Part shown: in pieces, positions 60,961-64,000 of the stretch | Layout of the letters: the number at the start of each line of letters is the position of its first letter | How positions within the stretch are numbered: position 1 is the stretch's first letter | Source: Atopsyche davidsoni | Taxonomy: Eukaryota; Arthropoda; Insecta; Trichoptera; Hydrobiosidae | Direction: 5' to 3' | Length of the DNA: 64,000 bases | Assembly: GCA_022113835.1 (NCBI GenBank) | Contig: JAILWY010000002.1 | Location: 10,642,501 to 10,706,500 of the forward strand | Position numbers and translations under genes: made by a program | Notes under the pieces: model-generated | Told to the model about the DNA's origin: nothing | Database searches by the model: none | The model's input: only the letters and a program-made list of their open reading frames with translations

Positions 60961-63130
60961 TTTGATAAACTAACGGATTTTTTTTTTTTATGAAAATTCA
61001 TTTTATGAGGTATTTTTCAACTTTAAACTATGAAAGCATCTGAAAGATTACGTGACGTTTTTTGTTTAGTAAATCCATTCGGTGTAATGCAAGCGACAAA
61101 AAATATATATATCACAGCTGACCTCCGACCTCCGCACATCCTCGAGCGAAGCCGCGGCAGGGCCGACGGAAAAAAAGAAAATGAAAAAGTTAAGGGAATT
61201 AAAAAAGCGCGTAAAATTAATGAGCATTCTGCCTAGACGCCGAGCGGCCAGACTTCACAGGGCGGGGCTGCTTCCTTAAAGAAAAAAAGAAGAAAAAACC
61301 CGACCGCTGCTTCGCCAGTAGACATCTCTGGTGACATGATTGCCTTCTGCTTTAATAGCCTGGGTCCTGTGCCAAGCGGTGCCCTCGCAACTTTGGGGCG
61401 CGGGTGTCTTCCCAACCGAACACTGAAAAAATCATTGAAGGGGGATATTCTAAAAGCCGACTGCACACGCTCACAAGTGTAATCAGCTGATTTCCATCCT
61501 TTGTTTTGGGGTTTTTTTTTAAAGTTTTCCCTAAGTAAATAACACAAAAGAAGACGCTGATGGTCAGTTACCATCTGGTCGTCAGTTCAGTAACAAAATC
61601 GATAGTCGATCAAAAAATATTGTTTTTGTCAAAAAAAAGACGCACAAGGGATTGCTATTGCATAACTCACCACCGGTCGGTTGTTGTTTGGGTAAGTAAT
61701 TCTAAAAAGATGTTGTGACACAATCTTCTTGCGAGAATATGCAGACCCGACGCTGTCTACGAAACGATTGAGATTTTTCTGCAAAGTTGCAATTTTTAAA
61801 TAAAAATGGTGTAGAGCGTGTCTCTACGGCGAAAGAGAAGCGGGGAAATTGAAGATATGATAGGAGGCGAAATGAGACATGACACTGTGAGGTTTATTTG
61901 CTAGTTTTAAAATTAAAAAAAAAACAACATATACAATTAAAATACGCAGTGCGGGCCACGTGTTGAATACCTCTGCCCGGTCGGAGTATTCAGTTAAAAC
62001 GAGAATTAAATCTACTGATAATTGTAAAAGTTTCTTCGGGTTAATAGAAAAACTAAATATTTACTAATAGAGAGGAGTTTGTTTCTTTTGCTCACGCATC
62101 TTACAATGAGAACATCTTTACCAACTTGTAATACTTGTTATATAAAAATCACGAACAAAAAATATTATGATTTCGGCCTAAAAAATATTCATACTTAATA
62201 ATTATATTGTAATTTTTTTTATCAATATACACACATCCTCTTTGAATTCAAAAACGGACTTTCTAAGTAATATTAACATAGATTTTATTACAAAAGCACT
62301 TCATATATTAAACTCGACAATTCTATTCAGACTATGTTTTTGGCCACAGTTAATCTAATTGAGGATATTATTCATAAATAGTTTTTAAATAAAGGCTTTT
62401 CGCAATAATAATTTCCTTTTTTTAAATAGCGAAAAAGAACTAAAATTAAATGCAGTTAAAGTAGTATTTTTTTATCATCTGCATTCGTTTTTACAGTGTT
62501 TAGTTGAAATTACCCATAGAAGCATTAATAAGACGTTCAGTGAATTTAAAATATAAGCATGCAGTATACTGAGTGAAAAATATTTAAAAAAATATATATA
62601 TATCCTGCCAATTGATTATTTATTGTCAAATACATGCAATCTAAATATTTTTTTAAAAAATAATTTTGTATTCAAACAAATAGGCTGAAAAAATTAAATA
62701 AAAATCCACGTTATATAAATATGCACGGTAATTAATTTTAAGCCGGCAGGCCTGTCAATCCGACACGCTTTGGCATCAAAATGGCGGCACAATACATTCA
62801 AACTCGCGACAAGGCACAAGGGTTTGTTGTTTCTCGCCTTAATGAACGCCGGTCCTTCCCTTCGTGGCATGGGGTACGGAATGGGGAAAGAAGCAAAAAA
62901 TGAGGGGGAAAAAAAAAAAAAAAAACCCTGTGACGGGCCGCCGGGTCAAGGGTCCCAGAGAAAATTACACCGCCAATAGACGAGGAAGCACGCCAATAGA
63001 GAGCTTGACACTTTGGTCAGCCTCCATGGGTAGGGGGATGGATTTATGAAATATGAATTATTGCGCGCTTCCTGCTGTATTTTTCAAGAAGCTCTCTTGC
63101 ATAATTAGCAGAATCCTATTTAAACATTTT

Positions 63131-63305
63131 AAATAAAATATTTAGTGATTTTTCCAGTGACCAGTTTCGCCAACCTTTCGCGTTGGCACTATCAAGCTGA
63201 GAGTCACCAAAACCGGCCACCAATAAAAATCAACATGTGGAAAAATCACTAAATATTTTATTAAAAATTATAGAATTCCACCGAGTACTCTCTGTCAAAA
63301 ATATT
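63131..63305. mobile_element. MITE, family D
   Basis: AAATAAAATATTTAGTGATT-TTTCC and GGAAAAATCACTAAATATTT-TATT are inverted copies of about 24 bp. The core has CCAACCTTTCGCGTTGG and CAAAACCGGCCACCAATAAA. The element continues to CTCTCTGTCAAAAATATTGA, as in the copy at 57726-57965. No coding capacity. Confidence 0.75.
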
Positions 63306-63929
63306 GATTATGTATTTGAATCCATTTTCAACTAAATCTTTAAGTAAGTATATCCCAAAATACGTGATATTTAACACAATACATTCAAATAGTATTACTG
63401 CATACAAGTAATGCAGGCTTTAAAATATTTTAAAAATGAAAAAAAATAGTTCGAAGAAATCATTGAGCAAATGTTTATATTATTTTATCAAAATTAGTTC
63501 CAAAAAGAAAGATTATATATTCGCTATAATATATTTTTCTACGAATTTAATTGATTAATTTTTTTTTAGATTACCTTGTTTTAATTCTGTTTAGATTGGG
63601 CCGAAACGTTTGACTATGCATTATAAATAAATAAAGAATTTGCAAATATATTTTTTACAAAAGTAGTAATTTTCATTAAAAAAAGTACGTTTTTGAATAA
63701 CAAGTATTTGTCTAATTATTTATATTCGATTCATGTTTTGGACTAGATAAATCGAAACACGAATCAATACAATAAAAAAGGACGTGTACAATGTACGCAA
63801 GGCTAAATAGAAATGTACTTAATTTCTGAATACAACGGATATGACATTGTTTTTTTTTCTTATTAATGACATTAAAGAGGGTTTAGCTTTTTATATCAAT
63901 ATTAAGCAGTGTAGATGGACCCGGGGACC

Positions 63930-64000
63930 GCTACACTATTCTCCCTAAGAAAACCATGCACACTGGTTTAGCATAAGAATATGTTCAGTGAGATGGTCGC
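63930..64000 (-). repeat. Dispersed repeat family A, truncated by the window end
   Basis: AAAACCATGCACACTGGTTT and ATATGTTCAGTGAGATGGTC match the complement of the family head and run off the end of the window. Confidence 0.6.

Noticed and set aside
1..64000. CRISPR arrays, bacterial operons, riboswitches or phage features
   Set aside because: Spliced genes and insect repeat content show a eukaryotic nuclear sequence. No regularly spaced direct repeat array was seen.

Overview
The window is eukaryotic nuclear DNA, almost certainly from an insect. It is very AT-rich, has spliced genes with GT-AG introns and many degraded transposons, carries a TTAGG-type motif inside one repeat, and includes an odorant receptor of the insect 7tm_6 family. 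The order cannot be fixed from sequence alone; the repeat landscape suggests a holometabolous insect (a moth-like lineage is a guess).

Layout. At 1.7-4.5 kb (minus) lies a four-exon gene for a basic, Ser/Thr-rich protein whose last exon resembles the NuSAP family. It is divergent from the AP-2 sigma adaptor gene (5.1-6.7 kb, plus), which rebuilds perfectly to 142 codons from three exons. At 9.8-12.4 kb (minus) is an odorant receptor that I could assemble into five phase-compatible exons, 409 residues, with a TATA box upstream. From 12.5 to 34.8 kb I find no convincing protein-coding gene. That stretch holds foldback elements, tRNA-derived SINE-like repeats, a MITE containing the TTAGG motif, and GC-rich patches that look like promoters or first exons. 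Two well-preserved exons resembling APC1 lie at 34.8-36.2 kb (minus), without the rest of that gene.

At 38.1-40.5 kb (plus) is a three-exon CTR1-type copper transporter of 189 residues. An upstream exon at 36.9 kb coding for a signal-anchor-like peptide joins to it in frame. A mariner remnant (45.1-46.3 kb) sits next to an internally deleted piggyBac-like element (46.4-47.4 kb). At 53.4-54.0 kb (minus) is the paired-box exon of a Pax1/9-class gene, best matched to Pox meso; its 5' exon was not identified. Its upstream side (54-64 kb) mixes repeats with GC-richer unique islands that could be promoters or enhancers.

The genes do not form a pathway: they are a vesicle-coat subunit, a spindle-type protein, a chemoreceptor, a copper importer and a mesodermal transcription factor. 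The most unusual signals are two adjacent 17-5-17 perfect hairpins with identical AATAA loops at 23.5 kb, the candidate N-terminal extension of the copper transporter, the isolated APC1-like exons, and the nested and inverted repeat architecture.
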